A DNA stretch of 64,000 nt from an uncultured Paracoccaceae bacterium (GTDB lineage: Bacteria; Pseudomonadota; Alphaproteobacteria; Rhodobacterales; Rhodobacteraceae). The notes beneath the pieces were generated by a model. It saw only the letters and a list, made by a program, of their open reading frames with translations. It made no database searches and was not told the origin of the DNA. A program made the position numbers and the translations under genes. Below, in pieces: positions 49,167 through 58,199 of the stretch; position 1 is the stretch's first letter, and each line of letters begins with the position of its first letter. The DNA is taken from NCBI GenBank assembly GCA_947488605.1, contig CANKZJ010000005.1, positions 186,001-250,000 of the forward strand, read 5' to 3'.

Positions 49167-50447
49167 ATGGCCCTCGACCAAACTGCGTACACCGCACCCG
49201 AAAAAGACCTGTATGAAGTCGGTGAGATGCCGCCGTTGGGTTATGTGCCTGGTCAGATGCATGCTTGGACGATCCGCCGTGAACGTCATGGTGAACCCGA
49301 CAAGGCGTTCCAATTGGAAGTTGTCGATGTTCCGCAGCCTGATAGTAATGAAGTGCTGGTTCTGGTGATGGCCGCTGGCGTGAATTACAACGGTGTCTGG
49401 GCCGGTCTCGGCGTCCCAATTAGCCCGTTTGACGTGCACAAGGCCGAATTCCACATTGCTGGATCGGATGCTGCAGGCATCGTTTGGGCTGTTGGCGACA
49501 AGGTAAAGCGTTGGAAAGTTGGTGACGAGGTCGTCATCCACTGCAACCAAGACGACGGCGATGACGAGCACTGCAATGGTGGTGATCCAATGTATTCAGA
49601 GAGCCAGCGTATCTGGGGTTACGAGACCCCTGACGGGTCGTTTGCACAGTTCACATGCGTGCAGTCTCAACAGCTGATGCATCGCCCGCAGCACCTGACT
49701 TGGGAAGAAAGCGCATGCTACACTCTGACGCTCGCAACCGCCTATCGCATGCTGTTTGGTCACGAGCCACACGACCTGAAGCCTGGTCAAAACGTTTTGG
49801 TCTGGGGCGCGTCAGGCGGTCTTGGCTCTTACGCGATTCAGTTGATTAACACAGCAGGTGCGAACGCCATTGGTGTCATCAGCGATGAAAGCAAACGCGA
49901 GTTTGTCATGTCATTGGGAGCAAAAGGGGTGATCAACCGCAACGACTTTAACTGCTGGGGTCAACTGCCGACCGTGAATACGCCAGAGTATAACACATGG
50001 CTTAAAGAAGCCCGCAAGTTCGGCAAGGCGATCTGGGAAATCACCGGTAAAGGCGTCAACGTTGATATGGTGTTCGAACACCCCGGCGAAGCGACGTTCC
50101 CCGTATCATCATTGGTTTGCAAAAAAGGCGGCATGGTTGTCATTTGCGCCGGTACGACAGGTTTTAACTGCACATTTGACGTCCGCTATATGTGGATGCA
50201 CCAAAAGCGTTTGCAGGGCAGCCATTTTGCGCACCTCAAGCAAGCGAGCGCGGCGAACAATCTGATGCTCGAAAAGCGGCTTGATCCGTGCATGTCGGAG
50301 TGTTTCGATTGGGGTGCTATCCCTGATGCGCATACCAAGATGCGCAAGAACGAGCACAAGCCGGGTAATATGGCAGTTTTGGTGCAGTCCCCTCAGAAGG
50401 GCTTGCGTACCTTTGCGGACACGCTTGAGGCGTCCAAGAACCGCTAA
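49167..50447 (+). CDS. ccrA: Crotonyl-CoA carboxylase/reductase
   Basis: The product has 426 residues from the ATG at 49167, which has GGAG six bases upstream; GTG at 49152 and ATG at 49155 are in frame but lack a site. It is a medium-chain dehydrogenase-like protein: GYVPGQMHAWTIRRERHGEP, GVNYNGVWAGLG, CNGGDPMYSESQRIWGYETP and the NADPH motif LVWGASGGLGSYAIQL. Ccr reductively carboxylates crotonyl-CoA to ethylmalonyl-CoA with CO2, the defining reaction of the EMC pathway. A good terminator follows. Confidence 0.97.
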   Translation: MALDQTAYTAPEKDLYEVGEMPPLGYVPGQMHAWTIRRERHGEPDKAFQLEVVDVPQPDSNEVLVLVMAAGVNYNGVWAGLGVPISPFDVHKAEFHIAGSDAAGIVWAVGDKVKRWKVGDEVVIHCNQDDGDDEHCNGGDPMYSESQRIWGYETPDGSFAQFTCVQSQQLMHRPQHLTWEESACYTLTLATAYRMLFGHEPHDLKPGQNVLVWGASGGLGSYAIQLINTAGANAIGVISDESKREFVMSLGAKGVINRNDFNCWGQLPTVNTPEYNTWLKEARKFGKAIWEITGKGVNVDMVFEHPGEATFPVSSLVCKKGGMVVICAGTTGFNCTFDVRYMWMHQKRLQGSHFAHLKQASAANNLMLEKRLDPCMSECFDWGAIPDAHTKMRKNEHKPGNMAVLVQSPQKGLRTFADTLEASKNR

Positions 50448-50480
50448 ACATTTCCAGTTTCACAAACAGGGCGTCGTTCG

Positions 50481-50501
50481 AAAGAGCGGCGCTCTTTTTT
50501 T
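50481..50501 (+). terminator. Intrinsic terminator after ccr
   Basis: AAAGAGC-GGC-GCTCTTT forms a 7-bp stem with a 3-base loop and runs into a T7 tract. It ends the ccr transcript about 34 bp after the stop. Confidence 0.85.
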
Positions 50502-50580
50502 GGGGACGGCTGAACGGAGTCTACGAACTCTTGCGTAATCCAGCATTCTTGAAAAAAACACCGCATGCACGCTAAAGTTG

Positions 50581-50596
50581 TTAAACGATAATTAAC
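50581..50596 (+). promoter_or_regulatory. CtrA box (TTAA-N7-TTAAC)
   Basis: TTAA-ACGATAA-TTAAC matches the full CtrA consensus. It lies 22 bp before the start of a 71-residue gene. In this lineage CtrA controls motility, gene-transfer and competence-like functions. Confidence 0.7.
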
Positions 50597-50617
50597 GAAA
50601 TACGAGGACGGTGCATT

Positions 50618-50833
50618 ATGGGACGCGATTGGATCATTGATGTATTGGCCGATCTGCGCAGTTTTGCGCGTGAGAACGACTTGCCACTATTACATCAGCA
50701 GCTTGAAGAAGCAGGTTTGGTCGCCGAAGTCGAAATTGCATCACTTGGCGATGATCCACAGCACAGACAAAACCGGGACTGTGAGGCGCCCGTTGTCGGT
50801 CCCGACAAGTTTGGACAGCCGCGGCAATCTTGA
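50618..50833 (+). CDS. Small protein of unknown function under a CtrA box
   Basis: The product is 71 residues, with GAGGA nine bases before the ATG. It is predicted to be soluble and acidic: a helical N-terminal half (WIIDVLADLRSFARENDLPL, LLHQQLEEAGLVAEVEIA) and a polar, disordered tail. It has no signal peptide or membrane helix and no recognised family. It shares no overlap with the helicase gene 64 bp downstream but could be co-transcribed. The CtrA box suggests cell-cycle or gene-transfer related expression. Confidence 0.7.
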   Translation: MGRDWIIDVLADLRSFARENDLPLLHQQLEEAGLVAEVEIASLGDDPQHRQNRDCEAPVVGPDKFGQPRQS

Positions 50834-50896
50834 CTGCAGCGCCTCTTGTGACCGAATGCGCTAGCACCGTCTTGGCGCGCCAGATACAGTTGTTGC

Positions 50897-52423
50897 ATGA
50901 ACGCGCCTTCAATTACTTTCTCTGACGATCAAGCCGAGGCATGGGACAATGTCGCTGCCGCCTTGCGCCAATCTGGTATTGATCTTGATGATAGTCTGCT
51001 GCAGCCACCGCAGTCTGACACAAGCTCTGTGATGGCCGTGATTGGTAAGGCGGGGTCGGGCAAAACGATGCTGCTGGCCAAGCTTTACCGCGCCCTAGAG
51101 GAGGCGGGTGTCGACATCATTTCAGGTGATTGGGAGGGGCGTAAACGCAAAGACAGGCGCACATTGGCGATCCTTGCGCCGACAAACAAAGCTGCGAGTG
51201 TGCTGCGCAACCACGGTGTCCCAGCGACGACTATTCACCGCATCCTTTATACCCCGGTCTATGATCCTGAGTATGAAAAAGTCGCGGAATGGTTGGCCGG
51301 GCAGGGCGAGAAACCAGACATCGAAGGGCTGACAGAGGTCGCGTTGGACCGCGCATTTGCCTCTTACCAGATCAACAAATCGGTGCCTGCCGCGTTGGCT
51401 GCTGCCGGTCTGCGTGGCAGCGATTTCATCACTGGCTGGAAGCGCCGTGAAGAGGCGCTGGATATTGGGTTTGTTGATGAAAGCTCGATGCTGGATGACA
51501 AGCAGTTTGAGGATCTCAAAGAGATTTTTCCAACGCTGCTGTTATTCGGTGATCCGGCACAGTTGCCGCCTGTGCAGTCGTCGGGCGGGATGGTCTTTGA
51601 GACATTGCCTGAGCCCCGGGTTCTAAAGCTAAGCCGTATTCACCGGCAGGACGCAGGCAACCCAATCCTTGATCTGGCACATGCTTTGGCTGATCCGCAG
51701 TTGGATTTTTATGCCTTTGAAAAGATGGTCGAGGACGCATCAAAAACAGACGAACGTGTTGTCATGGCCCAAAGGGTCGAGGCGGATTTGATGGCCCGCT
51801 CCCCTTGTTTGGTCTGGCGAAATGCCACGCGCATTCGGCTGATCCATGCGTTTCGCGCGGCGTTTAATGCGCCAGCGGATGAGTTGCTGGCGGGAGAGCC
51901 ATTGATTTGCGACGGTATCGAGTTGCCGCTCAAACATCGCAAAAAGCGGCTTGATCTGGAGGCCAAAGGGCTGATCAAGGGTGCGCAAGTCATCTACCTT
52001 GGGCCAGGCAGACGTCCCGGTTTTTCAAAGCTGCACGTCATGGGCGCAGAAGACCCCAGAGTTGGCGTCGCGAGCATCGTAAAGATCGAACAGGAAGGTG
52101 AAGAAGAGCCGTTCATCCCCTTTGCCGCCCGCATGGGGGCCACGTTTTTGCATGGTGCTGCCGTGACGATCCACAAAGCGCAAGGATCACAGTGGGATAC
52201 CGTTCAGGTCTTTGCCCCCGACATTTATGCAGCTTCGCGCATGGGGCGCGTCGAAGCAGGACAACCGTTGTGGAAACGTCTGGCCTATGTCGCGATCACG
52301 CGCGCCGAGACCCAGTTGCGCTGGGTGGTGCGAAACCGGTTGGCCCGCCCACAGGGTATCCTGCGGGTTGATGATTTAGATGTTCCTGTCACCACATTAG
52401 AGTTGAAGAGCGACGAGATATGA
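50897..52423 (+). CDS. RecD-like ATP-dependent DNA helicase
   Basis: The 508-residue SF1B-like helicase has Walker A in VIGKAGSGKTMLLAKLY (about 50-66), motif Ia LAPTNKAASVLRNHG, and Walker B/motif II FVDESSMLDDKQF. Motif III is LFGDPAQLPPVQSSGG, and a C-terminal UvrD_C_2-type region holds AVTIHKAQGSQWDTVQVF and YVAITRAETQLRWV. It lacks the RecBCD-type N-terminal domain, so it is a stand-alone RecD2-like or Pif1-like enzyme. It overlaps the SDR gene by four bases. Confidence 0.88.
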   Translation: MNAPSITFSDDQAEAWDNVAAALRQSGIDLDDSLLQPPQSDTSSVMAVIGKAGSGKTMLLAKLYRALEEAGVDIISGDWEGRKRKDRRTLAILAPTNKAASVLRNHGVPATTIHRILYTPVYDPEYEKVAEWLAGQGEKPDIEGLTEVALDRAFASYQINKSVPAALAAAGLRGSDFITGWKRREEALDIGFVDESSMLDDKQFEDLKEIFPTLLLFGDPAQLPPVQSSGGMVFETLPEPRVLKLSRIHRQDAGNPILDLAHALADPQLDFYAFEKMVEDASKTDERVVMAQRVEADLMARSPCLVWRNATRIRLIHAFRAAFNAPADELLAGEPLICDGIELPLKHRKKRLDLEAKGLIKGAQVIYLGPGRRPGFSKLHVMGAEDPRVGVASIVKIEQEGEEEPFIPFAARMGATFLHGAAVTIHKAQGSQWDTVQVFAPDIYAASRMGRVEAGQPLWKRLAYVAITRAETQLRWVVRNRLARPQGILRVDDLDVPVTTLELKSDEI

Positions 52424-53130
52424 AATCGATCATGATTACAGGCGCCAGCAGCGGTATCGGACGCGTGACGGCTGAACACTTTCTAGCACATGGTTGGCGT
52501 GTTGGGCTGATTGCACGACGCGCCGAAGCTTTGGCTGAAATTACCCACTACAATGCGGTGTTGTTGCCATGCGATGTTACGGACGAGGAGGCGGTTGATG
52601 CCGCATTTGCGGCGTTCGGGCATTTGGACGTGCTGTTCAATAATGCTGGCATGTTTGGTCCACAAACGACGATTGATCAGGTTGCTTTGTCCGATTGGAA
52701 ACAAGTCGTTGATGTGAATTTGACGGGGATGTTCCTCAGTGCGCGCGCTGCGTTTCGCCAGATGCGCCACCAGACACCCCGAGGTGGCCGGATCATCAAT
52801 AACGGCTCAATCTCGGCCTATACACCGCGTGAAGGCTCTATTTGTTATACTGCAACAAAGCATGGTGTAAGCGGGCTTACGAAGACGTTGTCTTTGGATG
52901 GACGCGCTTTTGATATTGCCTGCGGTCAGATTGATATCGGCAATGCGCGGACGGATTTGGTTTTGAACCTTGAGAAGACGCGCGCGGCCAAAGGTCTGGA
53001 GCCGCTGCCGAGCATGGCTGTGGACGACGTGGCCCGGTCAGTCTTTCACATGGCGACGTTGCCGCCCGAAGCGAATGTGCAATCCATGATGGTGATGGCG
53101 ACAAAGATGCCGCATATCGGACGCGGTTAG
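52420..53130 (+). CDS. Short-chain dehydrogenase/reductase
   Basis: The 236-residue Rossmann enzyme has the cofactor motif ITGASSGIGRVTAE (TGxxxGxG), NNAG in LFNNAGMFGP, catalytic Ser in NNGSISAYTPR and the YxxxK pair in CYTATKHGVSG. The coenzyme preference and substrate cannot be deduced. It overlaps the helicase by ATGA and the convergent TIGR02186 gene tail-to-tail by four bases. Confidence 0.88.
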   Translation: MKSIMITGASSGIGRVTAEHFLAHGWRVGLIARRAEALAEITHYNAVLLPCDVTDEEAVDAAFAAFGHLDVLFNNAGMFGPQTTIDQVALSDWKQVVDVNLTGMFLSARAAFRQMRHQTPRGGRIINNGSISAYTPREGSICYTATKHGVSGLTKTLSLDGRAFDIACGQIDIGNARTDLVLNLEKTRAAKGLEPLPSMAVDDVARSVFHMATLPPEANVQSMMVMATKMPHIGRG

Positions 53131-53876
53131 CGTCGCAGGACCGTGAAGATCGCAGATGCACCCCAGCCTGCTGCAATCGCAATTGAAAGCGACATCAGGC
53201 CGTAGAGAAACGGGTTGTCATGCGCGAGGTTGTAGAGCCAGCGTTCGAGCCCGACTTTTTTGACCGGTATGGTTGTGACGTAGAAATCGATGATTTCGCG
53301 ACCGCGGGTCAGGTAAATCTCGGCCTTGTAGTCACCTTCGGTCAGGTTTGCTGGGAGCGGGATCAGCGTGCGAAACAGCGCCTCTTCTGCGACGGACACA
53401 CCTTCTGGAATGGTCTGGTAAAGACCTTGAGATGCCCGAATGCGGATCAGTGCCTGCGTAAAGCTTTCGGCACTTTCAACAGTCGCGCCCACGGAACGGA
53501 TTGCACGCTGTGTGCTGATGCGGGTGTTTAGGTCTTCGGTGAAGGTCAGGATTTCCTCAAGAGGTCGGTTGGTAGCAACAGCATAAAATGTTGGTGCGAC
53601 ATCGACATCAACGGATTCAGTGTTCACCCAAATCCCGAACCGGCGGTCCTTTTTGCGCACTGTCACGGGTCGATCAGGCCCCGCAATTGTCACGATGACG
53701 CCAAGGTCACCTTCTGCTTCGACCGGACCATCACGTTTGATGGCGCCAAAGATCAGAATTTCGGAACCTTCAAAGGTTGCTGTGATCGCAACTTCATCCC
53801 GGCTTAGCCCCAGGACAATTTCTTCGGCCTTCGCGGGCACCGCAAGCAGCATCAGCAGCGTGATCAGGCGGATCAT
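53127..53876 (-). CDS. TIGR02186 family membrane-anchored protein
   Basis: The 249-residue product has a signal peptide (RLITLLMLLAVPAKAEE) and a periplasmic part with family motifs LGLSRDEVAITATFEGSEIL and PVTVRKKDRRFGIWVN. A C-terminal membrane helix ends the protein (LYGLMSLSIAIAAGWGASAIF). TIGR02186 proteins are almost always encoded next to a TSUP transporter, as here (4-base overlap), and probably form a complex or accessory subunit with it. Substrate unknown. Confidence 0.88.
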   Translation of the reverse strand: MIRLITLLMLLAVPAKAEEIVLGLSRDEVAITATFEGSEILIFGAIKRDGPVEAEGDLGVIVTIAGPDRPVTVRKKDRRFGIWVNTESVDVDVAPTFYAVATNRPLEEILTFTEDLNTRISTQRAIRSVGATVESAESFTQALIRIRASQGLYQTIPEGVSVAEEALFRTLIPLPANLTEGDYKAEIYLTRGREIIDFYVTTIPVKKVGLERWLYNLAHDNPFLYGLMSLSIAIAAGWGASAIFTVLRR

Positions 53877-54796
53877 GAATGACCTCCTGTCCCGAGCGAA
53901 TAGAGTTCGGATGGCATCACCAGCAAGTCAAACGCGAGCTTGCCGCAAACTGCCAGTACCATGATGGCCAGCCAGATGCGCAATTGCTCGGCCTTCATTT
54001 TCACGCCGATCCGTGTGCCGATCTGTGCGCCTATCACACCACCGACAAGCAGCAGAACCGCGAGGACGACATCAACGGTGAAGTTGGTCGTTGCGTGCAA
54101 CATGGTGGTGAAGGCAGTCACGAAGATGATCTGGAACAGTGATGTGCCGACAACCACTTTTGTGGGCATACCGAGCAGATAAATCATGGCGGGCACCATG
54201 ATAAAGCCACCACCAACACCCATGATCGCGGCAAGAATACCAACCAAGACGCCGACCAAGATCGGTGGAATGACTGAGATATATAGGCCGGAAACCCGGA
54301 ATTTCATTTTGAAGGGCAGGTTGTGAACCCAGTTATGCTTGCGCCGCTTCGGCACGGCGACACCACCGGTCTTGTTGGCATTACGGATAGCTTTGAGGCT
54401 CTCGAAGAACATCAAGGTGCCGATCATACCAAGGAAAACAACGTAGCAAAGCTGTACGAGAAGTTCGACCTGCCCAAGCGCCTTGAGGTAGTTGAAGAGA
54501 ATAATACCAAAGCCTGAGCCGACCAGACCCCCGATCAGCAGGACCGTCCCCATTCGGAGGTCCACCGTCTTTCGTTTGAGGTGCGCAAGCACGCCAGAGA
54601 AAGATGATGCAACGATTTGGTTGGCCTCAGTAGCCACGGCAACCGCCGGTGGAATGCCAATGAAGAAGAGCAGCGGCGTCATCAGGAAACCACCACCAAC
54701 ACCGAACATGCCCGATAAAACGCCCACAATTCCGCCTAGTCCAAGTAAAAGGAAGGCGTTCACCGAAACCTCGGCGATAGGAAGATAAATCTGCAT
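53873..54796 (-). CDS. TSUP family transporter (partner of TIGR02186)
   Basis: The 307-residue polytopic protein has two TSUP repeats: LGGIVGVLSGMFGVGGGFLM (about 19-38) and GVLVGILAAIMGVGGGFIMV (about 180-199). The Gly-rich MGVGGGF pairs are diagnostic. It overlaps the TIGR02186 gene, and this pair recurs in Rhodobacteraceae. It probably moves a sulfur-containing or other small anion. It is a second TSUP beside the one at 35284. Confidence 0.9.
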   Translation of the reverse strand: MQIYLPIAEVSVNAFLLLGLGGIVGVLSGMFGVGGGFLMTPLLFFIGIPPAVAVATEANQIVASSFSGVLAHLKRKTVDLRMGTVLLIGGLVGSGFGIILFNYLKALGQVELLVQLCYVVFLGMIGTLMFFESLKAIRNANKTGGVAVPKRRKHNWVHNLPFKMKFRVSGLYISVIPPILVGVLVGILAAIMGVGGGFIMVPAMIYLLGMPTKVVVGTSLFQIIFVTAFTTMLHATTNFTVDVVLAVLLLVGGVIGAQIGTRIGVKMKAEQLRIWLAIMVLAVCGKLAFDLLVMPSELYSLGTGGHS

Positions 54797-54932
54797 GAAC
54801 TAATCCGGGGGCGCTTGTGCCAGTAGGGGCACCAAAAACCTTTCAACCGAGTCTGTCAAATGTTGCGAGGCATTTCATGATGCAAATGCAGCATTTCCGC
54901 CACGTGGACTTATCGGTGCGGGTGTTTTGGAC

Positions 54933-55739
54933 TTAGGAATAATCCGCCAAGAAGCGGCGAAGGACCGTTTCCAGCTTGGCTGCACCAATCGGGGCCATCG
55001 CTTTGGTGTGCTCATGGCTGATTTTCTCATCGCTCATGCCGGCCGCCATATTGGTGATGGTGGAAATAGCTGCAGCTTTCAGTCCAAGAAAACGCGCAAG
55101 GATGACTTCTGGGACGGTCGACATGCCGACGGCATCGGCACCCAACATCGCAATGGCCCTGATCTCGGCTGGAGTTTCAAAGGATGGGCCTGAATACCAA
55201 GCATAGACGCCTTTGGACATTTCTGTTTCCGTCGCTTGGGCTGCCGCATGAAGGCGTTCGCGGACCCTAGGGTCATAGGCGTCCTTCATTGGCACGAAGC
55301 GCGCATCAGTCTGCTCGCCAATCAGCGGGTTCAAGCCGGAGAAGTTGATATGATCAGACAGGCACATGATAGACCCCGTTGGCATATCAGCCCGCATCGA
55401 CCCAGCGGCATTGGTCGCGATCATCGTATCAGCGCCGAGTTCTTTAAGCACCTCTAAAGGTAGCCGCATCGCGTCGCCGCGCCCGCTTTCGTAATAATGC
55501 GCGCGTCCTCCGAAGACGGCGACGCGCACGCCTTCAAGATCGCCAACTACGAGGTTGGGGTTGTGCCCGGATACGCCCGCATGGGGAAAGCCGGGCAGGT
55601 CGCCGTAAGGGATTGCGACGCCATCCACTTCGTTGGCGATATGTCCAAGGCCGGAGCCGAGGATCAGACCAATCTGAACCGGTGCATCGCCTGCGGTTGC
55701 CCTGATCTGTGCGGCGAGGTCTTTAGCGTTCTTTGACAT
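54933..55739 (-). CDS. Purine nucleoside phosphorylase, PNP/MTAP class
   Basis: The start at 55739 has GGAGG eight bases upstream. The 268-residue product has the PNP-class motifs GLILGSGLGHIANEV (phosphate site), FGGRAHYYESG with its conserved His and Glu, NAAGSMRADMPTGSIM and MSTVPEVILARFLGLKAAAI. It cleaves purine nucleosides. Its start overlaps the end of an ABC permease gene by 17 bases, linking nucleoside import to breakdown. It differs from the DeoD-type enzyme elsewhere in the window. Confidence 0.92.
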   Translation of the reverse strand: MSKNAKDLAAQIRATAGDAPVQIGLILGSGLGHIANEVDGVAIPYGDLPGFPHAGVSGHNPNLVVGDLEGVRVAVFGGRAHYYESGRGDAMRLPLEVLKELGADTMIATNAAGSMRADMPTGSIMCLSDHINFSGLNPLIGEQTDARFVPMKDAYDPRVRERLHAAAQATETEMSKGVYAWYSGPSFETPAEIRAIAMLGADAVGMSTVPEVILARFLGLKAAAISTITNMAAGMSDEKISHEHTKAMAPIGAAKLETVLRRFLADYS

Positions 55740-56691
55740 AAGGCTCGCCTCCGGCACGTGGCGGGATCGCCTTGCCGACAAAACCAGCCAGAATGACCAC
55801 TGTTAAGATATACGGAAGAACGTCGAGGAATTGTCCGTTCACCTGGAAACCGATCACGTTTTCAATGACGTCAGAGCGCAGTGACATCGCTTGCAGGAAG
55901 CCGAAAAGCAAACAGGCGTAGAGTGCATACCAAGGGCGCCATTTCGCGAAGATCAATGCAGCCAGAGCGATAAACCCGCGTCCGGCACTCATGTCTTTCA
56001 CAAAGCCCGCTTGGAGTGCAGTTGCGAGATAAGCGCCAGCAATACCGCAAAGAATACCGCAGATGCCGACAGCTGCAAAGCGCAGCCAGACGACCGAAAT
56101 GCCAGCGGTATCAACCGCAGCTGGGTTTTCGCCCACGGCGCGCAGGCGCAAGCCAAAGCGCGTTCGGAACAAGATCCACCATGTCAGCGGCACCATCGCA
56201 AGGGCCACATACACAAGGATCGTATGGCCCGAGATGAGTTCGTAGTAGATCGGCCCAAGTATGGGCACGTTCTGAAGTGCCTCTGCGAAAGGCAGCTCGA
56301 TTGGGTTAAAGCGTGCGTCACCCGTCAGTTGCGGTGTGCGTCCCCCTTGAGAGAACCAGCTTTGCGCGATCACCACTGTCAGTCCTGCGGCGAGGAAGTT
56401 AATCGCTACGCCTGAAATCAACTGGTTGCCCCGGAAAGTGATCGAGGCAAGCCCGTGGATGAGCGACAACAGCATGGACGCGCCAATACCCGCCAAGAGC
56501 CCAAGCCAAACGCTACCGGAAACGGCGGCAATGGCTGCAGATAGAAATGCGGCTGCCAGCATCTTACCCTCTAGCCCGATATCAAAGATACCGGCCCGCT
56601 CGGAAAACAGACCTGCGAGGCAAGCCAGAAGAAGCGGGGTTGCCAGACGCAACGTGGCGTCCAGCATCTGCAAAAGGGTCGCAAAGTCCAT
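55723..56691 (-). CDS. Nucleoside-type ABC transporter permease (second)
   Basis: The 322-residue polytopic protein is of the BPD_transp_2 class: LACLAGLFSERAGIFDIGLEGKML-type start (split motif ERAGIFDIGLEG, about 30-41) and GLRLRAVGENPAAVDTAGIS. This matches permeases that work with Bmp-type nucleoside-binding proteins. It lies between a 139-residue unknown gene and the phosphorylase gene. It overlaps the phosphorylase by 17 bases. Confidence 0.9.
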   Translation of the reverse strand: MDFATLLQMLDATLRLATPLLLACLAGLFSERAGIFDIGLEGKMLAAAFLSAAIAAVSGSVWLGLLAGIGASMLLSLIHGLASITFRGNQLISGVAINFLAAGLTVVIAQSWFSQGGRTPQLTGDARFNPIELPFAEALQNVPILGPIYYELISGHTILVYVALAMVPLTWWILFRTRFGLRLRAVGENPAAVDTAGISVVWLRFAAVGICGILCGIAGAYLATALQAGFVKDMSAGRGFIALAALIFAKWRPWYALYACLLFGFLQAMSLRSDVIENVIGFQVNGQFLDVLPYILTVVILAGFVGKAIPPRAGGEPYVKER

Positions 56692-57111
56692 TTAGGCAGC
56701 TTTCTCCATCAGGAAGGGGAAGAGACTAAAGAAGCGGTCTGCAACCTCTGGATTGCGATTGAGTGCCGCTTCGGCCTCTGCTTGGGTGATATCCACGGCC
56801 TGCGTGCGATCATTGCGCAAGAAAAACTGCAAGCCCAGCATAGCGTCAAACCGATCATCTGTGATGAACGGGTCATGTGGGACGCGTGGCATCACGTTCT
56901 TCGCGGGCATTAAAACGCTTGTTGGTTTTTTCATAGCGAGTAGCGCTACAAGATGCGGCGGTACGTCGGCTGCGGGTGTTTGGTCGATCACATAGTGAAC
57001 CCACTGGTGAAGCTCTTCCATCGTGATCATACCAAGTGCGAGACAGCTGAGCACGAAGCCCAAGTCTGCTCCTGTGTCGTCGTCGACACCTATTTTGAAT
57101 TGTCCTGTCAT
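56692..57111 (-). CDS. Unknown soluble protein inserted between two permease genes
   Basis: The 139-residue product has no signal or membrane helix. It has a helical N-terminus with FVLSCLALGMITMEELHQWV (about 19-38), a middle segment KKPTSVLMPAKNVMPRVPHD and a C-terminal helical region DITQAEAEAALNRNPEVADR. It overlaps the upstream permease by four bases and abuts the downstream one, so it is an integral part of the operon. No family recognised. It could be a cytoplasmic accessory or regulatory subunit of the nucleoside transporter. Confidence 0.7.
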   Translation of the reverse strand: MTGQFKIGVDDDTGADLGFVLSCLALGMITMEELHQWVHYVIDQTPAADVPPHLVALLAMKKPTSVLMPAKNVMPRVPHDPFITDDRFDAMLGLQFFLRNDRTQAVDITQAEAEAALNRNPEVADRFFSLFPFLMEKAA

Positions 57112-58199
57112 GTTTTTGCTCTCCTCATTGCCAGGAATAGCCGCTCGAGCGGCATGCGCACCATATTGTCTAGTGCGCCCGTAAAGAGGATCACCAATGC
57201 CTGTATTACGATGATCAACTCACGGGGGATCGACGTCCATAGGGCGAGTTCTGCGCCGCCTTGATATAGAAAGCCGAAAAGAAGGGCCGCCAGCAATACC
57301 CCGAAAGGATGGCTGCGCCCCATCAGTGCGACGGCGATGCCAATAAAGCCCGCCCCCTCCACTGCGTTCAGGACCAGCCGTTCGGCCTCGCCCTGTACGT
57401 TGTTGATGGCCATCATGCCGGCAAGAGCGCCTGAGATAAGCATGGTCACCATGATAATTTTTGTCGGGCTGATGCCCGCGTATTTCGCCGCAGATTCCGA
57501 ATGTCCAAAGGACCGGATTTCATAGCCAAGGCGTGTTTTCCAGATCAGCGCCCAAAGGGCGACGCAAGCGGCAAGGGCTACGAAGAATGTCACGTTTGCA
57601 GGCGCGCCACGGAAGAACGTGGTTTCACCAAAGTTGAACATATCCTGGAAAGACGGCAGATGCGTGGCTTCGGGGAACTTCGGCGTCGCAGGTTCCATGC
57701 CAGGTGCTTTGAGAGCGCCGATCAGGAAATAATTCAGCACAGCCGCCGCGATAAAGTTGAACATGATCGTGGTGATCACGATGTGGCTGCCGCGTTTGGC
57801 CTGCAAAAACGCAGGGATTGCGGCCCAAGCGGCACCAAAGATGGCGGCACCGATGGATGCGCCCAGTAATGCCAATGACCAATGCGGCCACGGAATATAA
57901 AGGCAGATAATCGCGACACCGAGGCCGCCAATCAACGCTTGGCCTTCGCCGCCGATGTTGAAGAGGCGCGCATGGAATGCGATGGAAACGGCCAAACCTG
58001 TGAAAATGAAATTGGTTGCGTAGTAAAGCGTGTAGCCCCAGCCGTAAGTCGAGCCGAGCGCACCATCGACCATCAGCTTGAGCGCTTCCCATGGGTTTTC
58101 CCCAATAGCAAGGATCACAAGTGCCGAAAGGATCGCGGCCAGAAGGATCGAGATCAAAGGGATCAAGATCACATCAGCCCACTTTGGCATGACGTCCAT
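57108..58199 (-). CDS. Nucleoside-type ABC transporter permease (first)
   Basis: The 363-residue BPD_transp_2 permease has the diagnostic GLAVSIAFHARLFNIGGEGQ (about 73-92) and YEIRSFGHSESAAKYAGISP. The helix pattern and the ATPase-contact loop match the YufP/BmpA-system permeases. It starts at the last base of the ATPase gene (TAATG) and overlaps the unknown gene by four bases. All four transporter genes are thus co-translated. Confidence 0.9.
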   Translation of the reverse strand: MDVMPKWADVILIPLISILLAAILSALVILAIGENPWEALKLMVDGALGSTYGWGYTLYYATNFIFTGLAVSIAFHARLFNIGGEGQALIGGLGVAIICLYIPWPHWSLALLGASIGAAIFGAAWAAIPAFLQAKRGSHIVITTIMFNFIAAAVLNYFLIGALKAPGMEPATPKFPEATHLPSFQDMFNFGETTFFRGAPANVTFFVALAACVALWALIWKTRLGYEIRSFGHSESAAKYAGISPTKIIMVTMLISGALAGMMAINNVQGEAERLVLNAVEGAGFIGIAVALMGRSHPFGVLLAALLFGFLYQGGAELALWTSIPRELIIVIQALVILFTGALDNMVRMPLERLFLAMRRAKT

